From Candidatus Uhrbacteria bacterium (lineage in GTDB: Bacteria > Patescibacteriota > Patescibacteriia > 2-12-FULL-60-25): a stretch of DNA of 64,000 nucleotides. The position numbers and the translations under genes were made by a program. The notes under the pieces were generated by a model. It worked only from the letters and a program-made list of their open reading frames with translations, made no database searches and was not told where the DNA came from. The DNA is taken from positions 1 through 64,000 of the forward strand of contig JAIOPK010000017.1 in NCBI GenBank assembly GCA_021413945.1, given 5' to 3'. Shown here piece after piece: positions 52,601-60,941 of this stretch (position 1 is the first letter of the stretch; each line of letters opens with the position of its first letter).

Positions 52601-55600
52601 GCGACCTGAAGTAATCAGGCTCGTCGCCGTGACGCTGCGGAAGTAACCATCCCATGGCAAGAAGGAGGAACCGAGCGTCCGTCCCACGGAATCCGGCACG
52701 ATATCGCTCGCGATACTTCCGCCAATACTGATGAGATCACCCGAGTCATCGCCAAGCGTCATCGGACCAAGAGCCTCAAAGACATCCGTCGCCTGAACTC
52801 TCGCCGCCTTTACATATCCTGAATAGGTCGAGGTCGTATTGGTTGCGGAAACGAATATCGATCCGCCGGAAGAAATACCTTCTAAACCAACCTGTAAACC
52901 GCCGTTCAAAATTGACTGGCCCTCGACCGTAAACAAGTCACCGACTCTCACCGAGCCCGCTTGAAGCGAATGCGCCGTAAGGCTCTGTAGTTCCGTACCC
53001 TTCATGTCGTAAATCTGTAAATAACCATCCGGCGTACCTCCGCCAGACAAAATCCCGTAACGGCCAAAGATGGAAAACTGTCTGACCGAACCCGGCGAAG
53101 TCTCAAAATCTAAAACTTGTACAGGAGCCGTGCTTGAAGAGACGTCCAGAACAACGACATCTGTTGTACTACTGGAAACATAGGCATACCTTCCGGAGAC
53201 GGAAACCATACTAACGCTGGGAATCGTTGTTGAAGCGGCGACAGAAACACTAGCACCATTAGACACATCCAAAATCCAAAACGCGTTCGCTGATTCTTCC
53301 GTTACATATGCGTAGCGATCTTTAACGGCAATATTCGTCGGTGTCGTTGTAAATGGAGTCGCCGTAGACAAGAGAACCGGATTACTCGGATTCACGACAT
53401 CGTAAACAGCAAGTCTGTCCGGAGTAGTGGCCAAAATATACGCGCGTCCGTTTTGGACGGTAAATTTAGCGGAATCGATGGCAAACGTGCTAAGCAAGTT
53501 ACCCTTTAAATCATAAATATTAAAACTTGCAATCGTGACTGTATAGAGAACATTACCATCAATCTGGATAAAGCTGCCTACTCCGACGAGTGTATCGACT
53601 AGCGCGGGAGCAGATTTATCAGCGACGTCATACACGTAGACATCATTTGTGCCCGTTCCAACGTAGATTTTCCCACCGACATAAGCGATGGAAACCGGTG
53701 TTGCCGGTACATCGATAAAACCGGTGCTTGTCGGATGGGTCGGATCGCTAATATCGACGATATAGAGTGGTCCGCTATTACTTAACACATATGCATAGCT
53801 CCCAACGACAACGAACCTGGAAGCCTTGGGAATCACTCCGGTAGATCCGAGCAGTGTTGGCGAAATATCGGAAGAAATGAATTGCTCTAAAGCATTCGTG
53901 ACACGCGTACCGCTCGTCGATTTCACATTCAAATATCCATTTGTCTTACTGATCATTCCATCGCTAAAGAACGTCGTACCCGTACCGGCAACAAAAGCCC
54001 CGTTCGTGTAGATCGATGAAGCCGATCCGATATTCCCGGCGACAAAGAGATCATCGCCCGTGAGCTGGAATGCCGGACTCATGCCGCTCGATGTTGCCGC
54101 ACCGATCACAAGATCCGCACCGGCTCCTGTCGATGAGTTGCGTCCGATGAGAAAGCGGCTCGTCGTCGTATTATTCAGGAATACAAACGGGGAATTTGCT
54201 AACGTCGATGAACCGATCGCAATATCCGTAGTTCCCGTCGCATTGCGGACAAAATCTCCGGCAAGATTGTAGGTCCAGTTGAGATCTGTTGAAGTAGCCG
54301 TACAATTAGTTCCATTTGCAAGACAAACGCTCTGCCCATTCACCGTAAGGTTGGTCGTTGTAACGGAGGAAAAGAATCCACGCCAAGCTTGTCCGATCTG
54401 ACCGAGCGAATATGTATCATTCGTCGTAGGCATCAAGTTGGAATCGATCGTTGACGTGAAGATCACGCGATCTTGGTTTGTGCTGTTTCCTAAGAAAATA
54501 TTTCCATTAACCGTGGAAGTACCTGTAATCGTCTCATCATTAAAGACGGTAAGGTTCGTAATATTTGCCTGGTTGCTGTTCAACGTTGTTACCGTACCGC
54601 TCGTTGCGATAAACGTTGTTGCCGAAGCATTTGTTGCAAACAAACTTGAATAGACGCCTGAAACCGAGCGGATAGTACCTGATGCATAAATATTGCGTAC
54701 AGAGGTTACAGATGAACCTAAATCATAAACGTTATTTGCATTGACATGAAGATCAGACGCAATCTCGTCTTGAAATACAATAATACCCGGATTAGAGCCT
54801 GCTGCGCCTAACATAACACTGCTTCCCGGAGCGCTGACAAACACTTTGCCTCCTCCTGTAGAAGTCAGAACAAGGTGACTGGAAGCTTCAACCGTTAAGA
54901 TACCGTTATCTTTGTTGATATATCCGTCTCCATAATGCGTCGAAGCATTTCCTGCTATGAATTCTCCATTCGTAAACACCGACGATGCAGAACCTATATT
55001 GCCGGCTACAAACAAATCATCTCCGGAGAGTTGAAAAAGTGCATGCATGTTCGACGACGTCGTCGCACCAATCACAAGATCCGCACCAGCACCCGTAGAG
55101 GAATTCTGGCCGACAAGGAATCGACTCGTCGTCGTGTTGTTCAAGAAAACAAATGGCGCATTCGCAAGCGTTGATGAACCGATAGCGATATCGGTCGTCG
55201 CCGTTGCATTGCGGACAAAATCTCCGGCTTGGTTGAGGGTCCAATTCAAATCCGTAGAAGATCCTCCTGTCGATGAACAAAAGCTCCCATTCGACAGACA
55301 AACCCCCTGTCCGGCAATGGTAGCCGTAGCAAAACTCGCAATATTCACCTGAAGGTTGGTCGATGTGACCATGGAGGCGAAGATGTTTGAAGCATTGAGG
55401 AACGATGTTGTGGCATTTCCCTGTCGATTAACGGAGAAAACAGTGCTTCCAAGGTCGTTGATACCTCGAATGAGGAAGTCATTGGCACTAGAAGTACCGT
55501 TCGATCGGACATCGAGCGCAGTTCTCGTTCCTGTCGCAGAGTTAGCCTCGGTTTGGTTAACGGTGAAGAGTGTCTGACCGCCTGAAGCAGTGCTAGAGGC

Positions 55601-56074
55601 ATACATTCCCTGCAATTGTCGTGCATTGAAGGCTTGAGGGGCGGAAGCAAAGCGCTTTCTTGGGGTCATTTCACTGTCGGCATTGATCGTGACGCCAAGA
55701 TAGAGCTGGTCGGAGTTCCAATTCACCGTGTCGAGCGTGTTTTGGGAACCGCCTCCGACGGAAGTATCTCCAAGAAGGACCGTAAACAAGCCATTTTGGA
55801 CATTAACCGTAAGCGCAGTCGGTGAACCAACGGTTCCGGATGCAGTCCAAAGACGAGTTCCTGCTGTTGAAGCGTCGTATAACGAAAAGATGATCGAATA
55901 GTTTCCATCGGCGACAGGGAAGCCGGAGGCATCCATGAGGCGGGCTTGATAGTTGATTTGGTTGTTGATCTGGGGGGCGGCAAGCGAAGTCTGGATTTGA
56001 AAGACAAAAACGCAAACGAACCCGCCGAGTATAGCGAGTGCTGATCGAAAAAAAGTACGTAAGGAAACGTTCAT
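49679..56074 (-). CDS. Giant secreted modular surface protein C (2131 aa, two LVIVD propellers)
   Basis: It has a different signal peptide from A and B (VSLRTFFRSALAILGGFVCVF, cleaved near SLA) but the same head immediately after (INNQINYQARLMD). Two copies of the LNWT/GDFVRNAT module lie at about 54.88-55.26 and 53.91-54.30 kb. Two LVIVD-type propellers of about seven blades each follow (about residues 738-1025 and 1171-1475: VSGRYAYVSSSTTDVVVLDVSSSTAP; VQ/KVRDGFAYITEGTGNRLYIVDV). The C-terminal 550 residues are shared with A and B. The tail is Val/Pro/Glu/Thr-rich. The first of the three paralogs in transcription order, it lies downstream of an AT-rich interval. Function is inferred as for A and B. 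Confidence 0.87.
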   Translation of the reverse strand: MNVSLRTFFRSALAILGGFVCVFVFQIQTSLAAPQINNQINYQARLMDASGFPVADGNYSIIFSLYDASTAGTRLWTASGTVGSPTALTVNVQNGLFTVLLGDTSVGGGSQNTLDTVNWNSDQLYLGVTINADSEMTPRKRFASAPQAFNARQLQGMYASSTASGGQTLFTVNQTEANSATGTRTALDVRSNGTSSANDFLIRGINDLGSTVFSVNRQGNATTSFLNASNIFASMVTSTNLQVNIASFATATIAGQGVCLSNGSFCSSTGGSSTDLNWTLNQAGDFVRNATATTDIAIGSSTLANAPFVFLNNTTTSRFLVGQNSSTGAGADLVIGATTSSNMHALFQLSGDDLFVAGNIGSASSVFTNGEFIAGNASTHYGDGYINKDNGILTVEASSHLVLTSTGGGKVFVSAPGSSVMLGAAGSNPGIIVFQDEIASDLHVNANNVYDLGSSVTSVRNIYASGTIRSVSGVYSSLFATNASATTFIATSGTVTTLNSNQANITNLTVFNDETITGTSTVNGNIFLGNSTNQDRVIFTSTIDSNLMPTTNDTYSLGQIGQAWRGFFSSVTTTNLTVNGQSVCLANGTNCTATSTDLNWTYNLAGDFVRNATGTTDIAIGSSTLANSPFVFLNNTTTSRFLIGRNSSTGAGADLVIGAATSSGMSPAFQLTGDDLFVAGNIGSASSIYTNGAFVAGTGTTFFSDGMISKTNGYLNVKSTSGTRVTNALEQFISSDISPTLLGSTGVIPKASRFVVVGSYAYVLSNSGPLYIVDISDPTHPTSTGFIDVPATPVSIAYVGGKIYVGTGTNDVYVYDVADKSAPALVDTLVGVGSFIQIDGNVLYTVTIASFNIYDLKGNLLSTFAIDSAKFTVQNGRAYILATTPDRLAVYDVVNPSNPVLLSTATPFTTTPTNIAVKDRYAYVTEESANAFWILDVSNGASVSVAASTTIPSVSMVSVSGRYAYVSSSTTDVVVLDVSSSTAPVQVLDFETSPGSVRQFSIFGRYGILSGGGTPDGYLQIYDMKGTELQSLTAHSLQAGSVRVGDLFTVEGQSILNGGLQVGLEGISSGGSIFVSATNTTSTYSGYVKAARVQATDVFEALGPMTLGDDSGDLISIGGSIASDIVPDSVGRTLGSSFLPWDGYFRSVTATSLITSGRGVTAEPPSGSLPDADIVSTSTLVGGNPIGIFASDRYLYYIGGNNGLEIIDITDPNFPFITASSTLDGFGTSKFVTNGSVIALGGQFNASQRGIRILDVSNFANVTSVGDLVLTNDSISGIDMSGNYVFAVASASSALYIVDISTPGSPTLVSSMINVLGSPTDVKVRDGFAYITEGTGNRLYIVDVRKPNQPIITGSVAVANAPQDVLQQGRYAYVSLSTTQFVTIDVSDPTAPYAIATSTCPSYDCTGGFIAGDYLIRRARDFFSPNNDYIHFWDISRATGPVTLSQLEMVEPTAPTEQMQKLTKYGSYVYTIHSDTFVGATTGVLSVVDVGGVKTDGIQAGTGEFGTLMVRNAAEMAKQLTVQGGLQVGTNGVLSRGPISSTATGTASSFAGMLNVQTSTSTSAVTIRNTLANTGGTAWGAYIDQLTVGSNASATGTANYSMVLTYASSATFGGLCIDDTSTGQTCPTNVGASIMADGAVISNAFDIAEMYSVTGTSEAGDVLVLDASSTATVMRSTGVAYDSKVIGIVSTDPGFVLGWSGGTKVALAGRVPTKVSMNNGSIAVGDALVSSDVPGYAMKATQPGMILGYALESASATGTAQVFVSVGFWAGLAFGPTGQIQVDDSGNVSIMNDLHVGGRLFPSLKGGGIQNDWYLFVNADDPTSTYISTNAAGFMSMDTYDFAERYYSPDELEPGDLVIVSDSGRTHVQRSMNTEQMLLGIVSTRPAFIAGRPATSTYPIALSGRVPTKVSNINGAIKAGDPLSPTSVPGVAAKAIHTGPIIGLALEDFESANIDKIEVFVNPGWWTNVAETNQQTVINQTVVSSPTGVMRRGVGMISAGSKRVHIAFDTIAAYPFVQVTPRGLIQGNWGTDGYSDTGFDIIMSQEQTFDTYFSWQVEPLQGSDRLNLSDGTTADMDPVTGLPFGFSTTTTTEPIVEEPVVASTEPVSPPTELIDTPAQSEVVPTEEAPVL

Positions 56075-56583
56075 GACTGGCCTTTGAAATCCCAGTTCGA
56101 AGAGAATTCAAAAGTCTCTACTATTGTATAAATTTAGAAATTATCCTAGCTCCTATTGAAATATATGCTCTATATACAGCAAAAAATTGTAATTAAAATA
56201 CAAAGTGTTTTGCATAATATATATGTGGATAACTTGTTCAAAAGCTACGAGCAGGCCTCTCGACAACATTTTCCAATTTCAGTGAGCAAGCTGTCCGTCT
56301 CAGACAGTACAAGACAATGCGTCTCCTTGAGACAGACGGCGCGATCACCAAATTGGCAACGAAAAAAGACTTATCCCCTAAATCAAGATCGGAGATGCAC
56401 AAAAAGAACGTAGAAATGCATGACGAACAGAGCAAACAGAAGAGCAGACCATGTTCCTTATGAGCTAACGATTCCCCAACCGGTAGCAAAGGAAACCCTC
56501 CTGCAAAAGAGCGACGATAAGCGAATGAGTAAGCCGTATCTGGAAAATAAGGACTTCTTCAATGCTTATATTCAGTATAGGGG
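56075..56583. other. 509-nt region: AT-rich stretch, DnaA box, possible decayed ORF
   Basis: 56100-56230 is very AT-rich and ends in a perfect DnaA box, TGTGGATAA (56224-56232); another lies at 56653-56661 inside the neighbouring gene. An inverted repeat CCGTCT / AGACGG follows at about 56295-56340. On the plus strand a 48-codon ORF (56317-56463, MRLLETDGAITKLATK...) and a shifted continuation (YELTIPQPVAKETLLQK...FFNAYIQYRG, to about 56600) look like one frameshifted small gene. None of this is a confident gene. Confidence 0.35.
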
Positions 56584-56611
56584 AAAAACAAAAGCGCTAG
56601 GATCTAGCGCT
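56584..56611 (-). terminator. Terminator of the FN3/carboxypeptidase-regulatory protein gene
   Basis: Minus strand AGCGCTAG-ATC-CTAGCGCT followed by TTTGTTTTT. It stops transcription before the AT-rich interval, so surface proteins C, B and A need their own promoter. Confidence 0.78.
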
Positions 56612-56625
56612 AATGTTGGGCACAT

Positions 56626-59600
56626 TTACTTCTTCTTAAGCTCTGTCGCACCTGTGGATAACGTGTTCGATGCCTTCTTAAGCGGAATATGTTTATCGAT
56701 CACGGCTTCTTTGGCCTTCGTAAGATCAAGATCCTCGGACTTATACTTTTCAAAGCCGGGTTTCTCGGCAGTGATAAAGTAAAGGCTCTTTGAGGCAAAG
56801 AAGCCATATTGACCCTTCGAGTCGGTAACCTGCGTCTCCAAGAGCTTATTAAATTTTTTATCAAAGATTCTCACGATAGACGTACCGACGGGCTTGCGGG
56901 TACCGGCATCATAAATAATTCCCCAGCCTTTAGGCTTCTTAGGCAAAGCCAAACGTCGGAAAAGAAGATACGTAAGCACCTGCAGTACCAATAACCCGAC
57001 CATGAGCCAGCTCGGGGCGATCATGAGTGCAAACAGTGTAATGAAGACGCTGATCAAGCTAAACGCGTGCTGGGCACGTCTCATGAATCGCTTCAACAAG
57101 ATGATGAACGGAGTCTCCTCTTTCGTAATCGGATCAACCGGAATATTTACCGCAATATTCGACTCCTCTTTCACTTCGATATTTTCTCCATGATACAAAT
57201 CAAGTAAATCGACGTCCTCGCGCTCGCCCTTCAGAAGCGCTGTCGGATAAACAAATCCCGGCTTCACTACTTCGATACGATACAGGCCCGGTTTAACACG
57301 AAAAGCAAAGCGCCCCTTGGCATCCGTCACGTGCGTTTGAACGACAATTCGCGTCTGCGCCTGAACGAGACGAACAACCGCAAGATCGATTGGGTGTTTT
57401 GAAAGCGAGTTGTAAACCAATCCCCATTTCTCACGTTTCTTGCGATTCAAGAGTAGGACGGGCTGCGTAAGAAGGAACCAGAGATAGTTAAGAAGACTAA
57501 ACAACGACGAGGCGACAGCGACGTTGGCAAGCGCCAAGGCAACAACAACGGGCGCGCTGATCGTCGCCGCTTCACGAGCTTGCTCAGATTGGAGCACCTC
57601 GAGTATTGGACCTATGATCGGAATCTCGATAGCCGTCGGTAGAATCACGTCCACGGAAATATAGTTCCCCGTAACATCGAGCTCTTTCTCCTGCGCGACA
57701 TATCCCTCTTTCTCTACGACAACACGATAACGGCCGTTCCTGACCGCAAACCCATAAAATCCTTGCGCACCGGTATTAATCGGATTCGATTGCCCGTATT
57801 GAGCGCCCTTCCATTCCTGCCATTGTCCATTTACGAATTCGAATAGACGGACAGATGCGTCTTGAACCGGTGAAAGTTCGGGTGAAATACCACGTCGTTC
57901 AAGAATCCGTCCCTGTCCCTTCGTCTCGATAATCGTTGATGCAGAAACGGTTTTCCCATCTTCCAACTGGAATTGAACCGTAGCCGGTACGCGCTCAACT
58001 CCGCGTGAAGGCACAAATGTTGCACCCCAATCCGTACCGCCCGGAAGCGGCGTAAGAGCATACGTTGCGGTACCGACGCGGATAACGGCGCTTGTCGGTT
58101 GAGATGGCAAATCCGTTACCGGAACACGTACCAAAACGGATGCACCCTGGGGTGAGCCCACCGCACCGCTTGAATCAGGTACGAGAAGAATCGATCCGCC
58201 TCCGGAAAAATAGCTGGGGCTAATCGTGATCACCGGTCCTTCTGATTCGACGGGTGGCGTCGAGGTAGGAGGAAGGACGATCGGGGGCGTCGGAGTCGCT
58301 GAGACAGGAGGGGGAATCGGAGGGGTCGTCGTGCTTCCGCCGCCCGAAGACGGAGGGGTCGTAGGAGGGGTCGATGGTCCAGATCCCGGCGGAGCTACCG
58401 GTGGCGGCGGAACCGGTGGCGGTGGTATTACGGGCGGGCCTGAGGGCGTCGCTTGGGCAAAAGCACCACTCGAATGATTGCCGGAATTATCAAAAGCGTA
58501 ATTGACGTAGAAATACGTCACGCCATTTACTAGACCCGAATCCACAAACGAACTGCCACTACCCTGATAGACAAGGCGTCCATCGGTAGGGCTGGAAGGG
58601 TAACCGTCCGTTCTTGCCCGAATACGAACAAATGAGAAATCCGGGTCCGATGGGTTGCTCCAATTGAGCGTATTCCGCGCATTGCCTGCCGTAGCCGTAA
58701 ATCCAAAAACGTTTGCCGGAGCGGTCACATCCCCGGTCGTCGTGAATGTAAAATCTCCGGAAATGGTCGTCAGTCCGGCAACAGGTTCAACGGAGGTTAC
58801 ACGATAGTGATACAGGGTACTGGGCTGTAGACCAAAAAGAGAGACATTGTGACTCGAGACATTGCCGCCGGTAGAAGCGTTGTCCGTATAGGAAGTCGTA
58901 AGGCCATACTCGACTAAGCTCGATGCCGGTACATTCGTATCCCAAGCGATAATCGACGAGGTGTCCGTGATCGAGATCGCACGAACATTCGTGATGAGCG
59001 GGGCAGCGGGAGGAGGCAATGTATGAAAGATGGCATCACCCGTCTGTGCAACGTTGCCGATCGCATCCGCTGAAGTGATACGAAAATGAATGTTGGTATC
59101 GCTCGGCAAGCCCGTAAGCGGCATGCTATGCGATGAAACGAGCGTGCCCGACTGGACATTCGTTCCATAAACAAAAGTTGTTCCAAAATCGACGCGCGAT
59201 GTAGCCGGCTCGTCCGTCTGCCACGTCACGACGGAACTTGATGCCGTAATATTGATGACCTGAACATTGAAAATGGTTGGCGGAGTTCCATCCGTTCCCC
59301 CACCGCCGCCTCCGCCTCCGGGTCCGGGTACTGGCGGGGCTGCAGCAATCGTAGCCGAAATAGCGATCGTATCATTCGATCCGACAAAAACCTCGATCCC
59401 TCCAACGTCCCCAAACGTACCGCCAATAGAAATGTTGACGGCGCTACCACCGCCGCTTGGATTAATAATTCGGTTTGTACCGCCCACGGCATTCGTACCA
59501 ATACGGACGTTCACAACATCTCCGACAGCGATCTCGCCAAGTACCGCATCTGTCGGAGCGGTTAGTGTCAGCGTTTGACCCGTTTTTGCAAAGCCCCAAA

Positions 59601-59919
59601 CTCCTGCGGCGGCACTTGCGGCAATGGTTTCATTGGTTTCAAATCCGGTAACGGCACCGTGATAAAGATCGACATCGCCAAACAGAACCGTCGACAGATT
59701 AAATCCGCTCGGAAAGTCGATGGTGATCGTGTCGGAAGAAGCGTCGACACCCGTAGAAGTAATAAAACGAATCTCATGATTAGAGGCAACCGACGGATTC
59801 TGACGCGACATGATATCGCGACGACCCGTCAGTACCGCCGCATGTGTAGAAACAAGCGGAGCAACGACAAAGAACACGGACAAAGCCGCGGCTAATACGC
59901 GAAAGAGACGTCTTGTCAT
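56626..59919 (-). CDS. Membrane protein with fibronectin-III and carboxypeptidase-regulatory-like domains
   Basis: 1097 residues. Signal peptide (1-28), an N-terminal cohesin- or adhesin-like beta domain (to about 195), a Pro/Gly-rich linker, then three fibronectin-III-like domains (about 213-300, 302-390 and 397-490; ASSSVVTWQTDEPATSRVDFG, TSSIIAWDTNVPASSLVEYG, RNTLNWSNPSDPDFS). A long Pro/Thr/Ser linker (PPPPVPPPPVAPPGSG) follows. The C-terminal half has a carboxypeptidase-regulatory-like domain (VRNGRYRVVVEKEGYVAQEK), a transmembrane helix, a second such domain (FRVKPGLYRIEVVKPGF), two more helices, and a third domain (FFASKSLYFITAEKPGFEKY). The alternation implies beta domains on both sides of the membrane. 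It may link the surface layer to the cytoplasm; this is inference. Confidence 0.82.
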   Translation of the reverse strand: MTRRLFRVLAAALSVFFVVAPLVSTHAAVLTGRRDIMSRQNPSVASNHEIRFITSTGVDASSDTITIDFPSGFNLSTVLFGDVDLYHGAVTGFETNETIAASAAAGVWGFAKTGQTLTLTAPTDAVLGEIAVGDVVNVRIGTNAVGGTNRIINPSGGGSAVNISIGGTFGDVGGIEVFVGSNDTIAISATIAAAPPVPGPGGGGGGGGTDGTPPTIFNVQVINITASSSVVTWQTDEPATSRVDFGTTFVYGTNVQSGTLVSSHSMPLTGLPSDTNIHFRITSADAIGNVAQTGDAIFHTLPPPAAPLITNVRAISITDTSSIIAWDTNVPASSLVEYGLTTSYTDNASTGGNVSSHNVSLFGLQPSTLYHYRVTSVEPVAGLTTISGDFTFTTTGDVTAPANVFGFTATAGNARNTLNWSNPSDPDFSFVRIRARTDGYPSSPTDGRLVYQGSGSSFVDSGLVNGVTYFYVNYAFDNSGNHSSGAFAQATPSGPPVIPPPPVPPPPVAPPGSGPSTPPTTPPSSGGGSTTTPPIPPPVSATPTPPIVLPPTSTPPVESEGPVITISPSYFSGGGSILLVPDSSGAVGSPQGASVLVRVPVTDLPSQPTSAVIRVGTATYALTPLPGGTDWGATFVPSRGVERVPATVQFQLEDGKTVSASTIIETKGQGRILERRGISPELSPVQDASVRLFEFVNGQWQEWKGAQYGQSNPINTGAQGFYGFAVRNGRYRVVVEKEGYVAQEKELDVTGNYISVDVILPTAIEIPIIGPILEVLQSEQAREAATISAPVVVALALANVAVASSLFSLLNYLWFLLTQPVLLLNRKKREKWGLVYNSLSKHPIDLAVVRLVQAQTRIVVQTHVTDAKGRFAFRVKPGLYRIEVVKPGFVYPTALLKGEREDVDLLDLYHGENIEVKEESNIAVNIPVDPITKEETPFIILLKRFMRRAQHAFSLISVFITLFALMIAPSWLMVGLLVLQVLTYLLFRRLALPKKPKGWGIIYDAGTRKPVGTSIVRIFDKKFNKLLETQVTDSKGQYGFFASKSLYFITAEKPGFEKYKSEDLDLTKAKEAVIDKHIPLKKASNTLSTGATELKKK

Positions 59920-59992
59920 AAAGGTTCAACGATCCTCAGCAGCCGGCCTCGTAATTCCGTTTCCGAAATAATGACGAGGTCGATGGCCAAAG

Positions 59993-60940
59993 CTATCTCG
60001 AATAAAGCCGCGGTTTGGATCGACGCATACCAATGTAGGCAAACGTCAGTAGCAAAATCAGCCCAAAGCCGATCGACAAGCTTCTCCAAGGCCAAACCTG
60101 GAATCGAACGAGCGTTTCCCCGGAATCTCCCACACGGCTTGAGACACGGATCCTGGCCTCATACCAACCGATAGCTCCGTTGCTCCACTCCTGCTTAAGC
60201 TCATTCCAAAAACCTCCATCGCTCACTCCGCTTCCCTTGATCCAATCACTTGTAAAAACACGCGCAGATCCCGGCAAAACTCGGCTATCCACGGTATTGC
60301 CATCGAGAGAGGCGACCGTCTGACGAAAAACATTTGTAATATCGATACGAACGCTGGGAAGAACATGGACATTGCCATTATTCTCCACGGTAACGATAAA
60401 ACGAGCTGGCAAATGGCTACCGGAAATCTGCTCGACGCGTGCTTCGCGCAAAGCAACCTTTTCCACCACGTTGCCGTTCACCGTAGCAAAGACCAACACT
60501 CCGATACGCGGAATCGCGGAGACATTCTGCCCAGCGGATGTATCTAGGCTTGTTTGCGTTAGAAAAACTGCCGCATAATGTCCTCCCGGCGTCGCATCAT
60601 TCGGCACGCGTAAAGAAACGGAGACATTCCGACTCTCTCCGGAACGGAGAGTTAATGTCGGCGCCTCTAAAAACAACCAATCCGGTAAACCGCTCGTGTC
60701 ATTCGGCGAAAGAAATTCAACTTGCCCGCTATCCCCTTGCGGAATAAATTTTTGAATGGTTAACGCAAATGAAAGCGTTTGTGCTTCTTCGTTCGTAACA
60801 AGAATTGAAAAGTCCGTTTGTTTACCCGCATCGACGGTGACATCGACTAAACCCGGCCCTACACTAATCGCTTTCGTCGTATTCGCAACAGAAAAACCGA
60901 GACAAAGAACGAGTAGGAGCAGTAGGAAACGCGAACGCAT
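59993..60940 (-). CDS. WxL-interacting-protein-like (DUF916-type) membrane-anchored surface protein
   Basis: About 315 residues: signal peptide (to TTKA), then two immunoglobulin-like beta domains. The first contains ISVGPGLVDVTVDAGKQTDFSILVTNEE and LTLRSGESRNVSVSLRVPNDATPGGHYAAVFL, which is the typical DUF916 plan. One C-terminal transmembrane helix (LSIGFGLILLLTFAYIGM) and a short basic tail follow. In Firmicutes such proteins bind peptidoglycan and WxL partners. Start at ATG 60940, directly after the TGA of the upstream secreted gene, so the two are translationally coupled. Confidence 0.78.
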   Translation of the reverse strand: MRSRFLLLLLVLCLGFSVANTTKAISVGPGLVDVTVDAGKQTDFSILVTNEEAQTLSFALTIQKFIPQGDSGQVEFLSPNDTSGLPDWLFLEAPTLTLRSGESRNVSVSLRVPNDATPGGHYAAVFLTQTSLDTSAGQNVSAIPRIGVLVFATVNGNVVEKVALREARVEQISGSHLPARFIVTVENNGNVHVLPSVRIDITNVFRQTVASLDGNTVDSRVLPGSARVFTSDWIKGSGVSDGGFWNELKQEWSNGAIGWYEARIRVSSRVGDSGETLVRFQVWPWRSLSIGFGLILLLTFAYIGMRRSKPRLYSR

Positions 60941-60941
60941 A

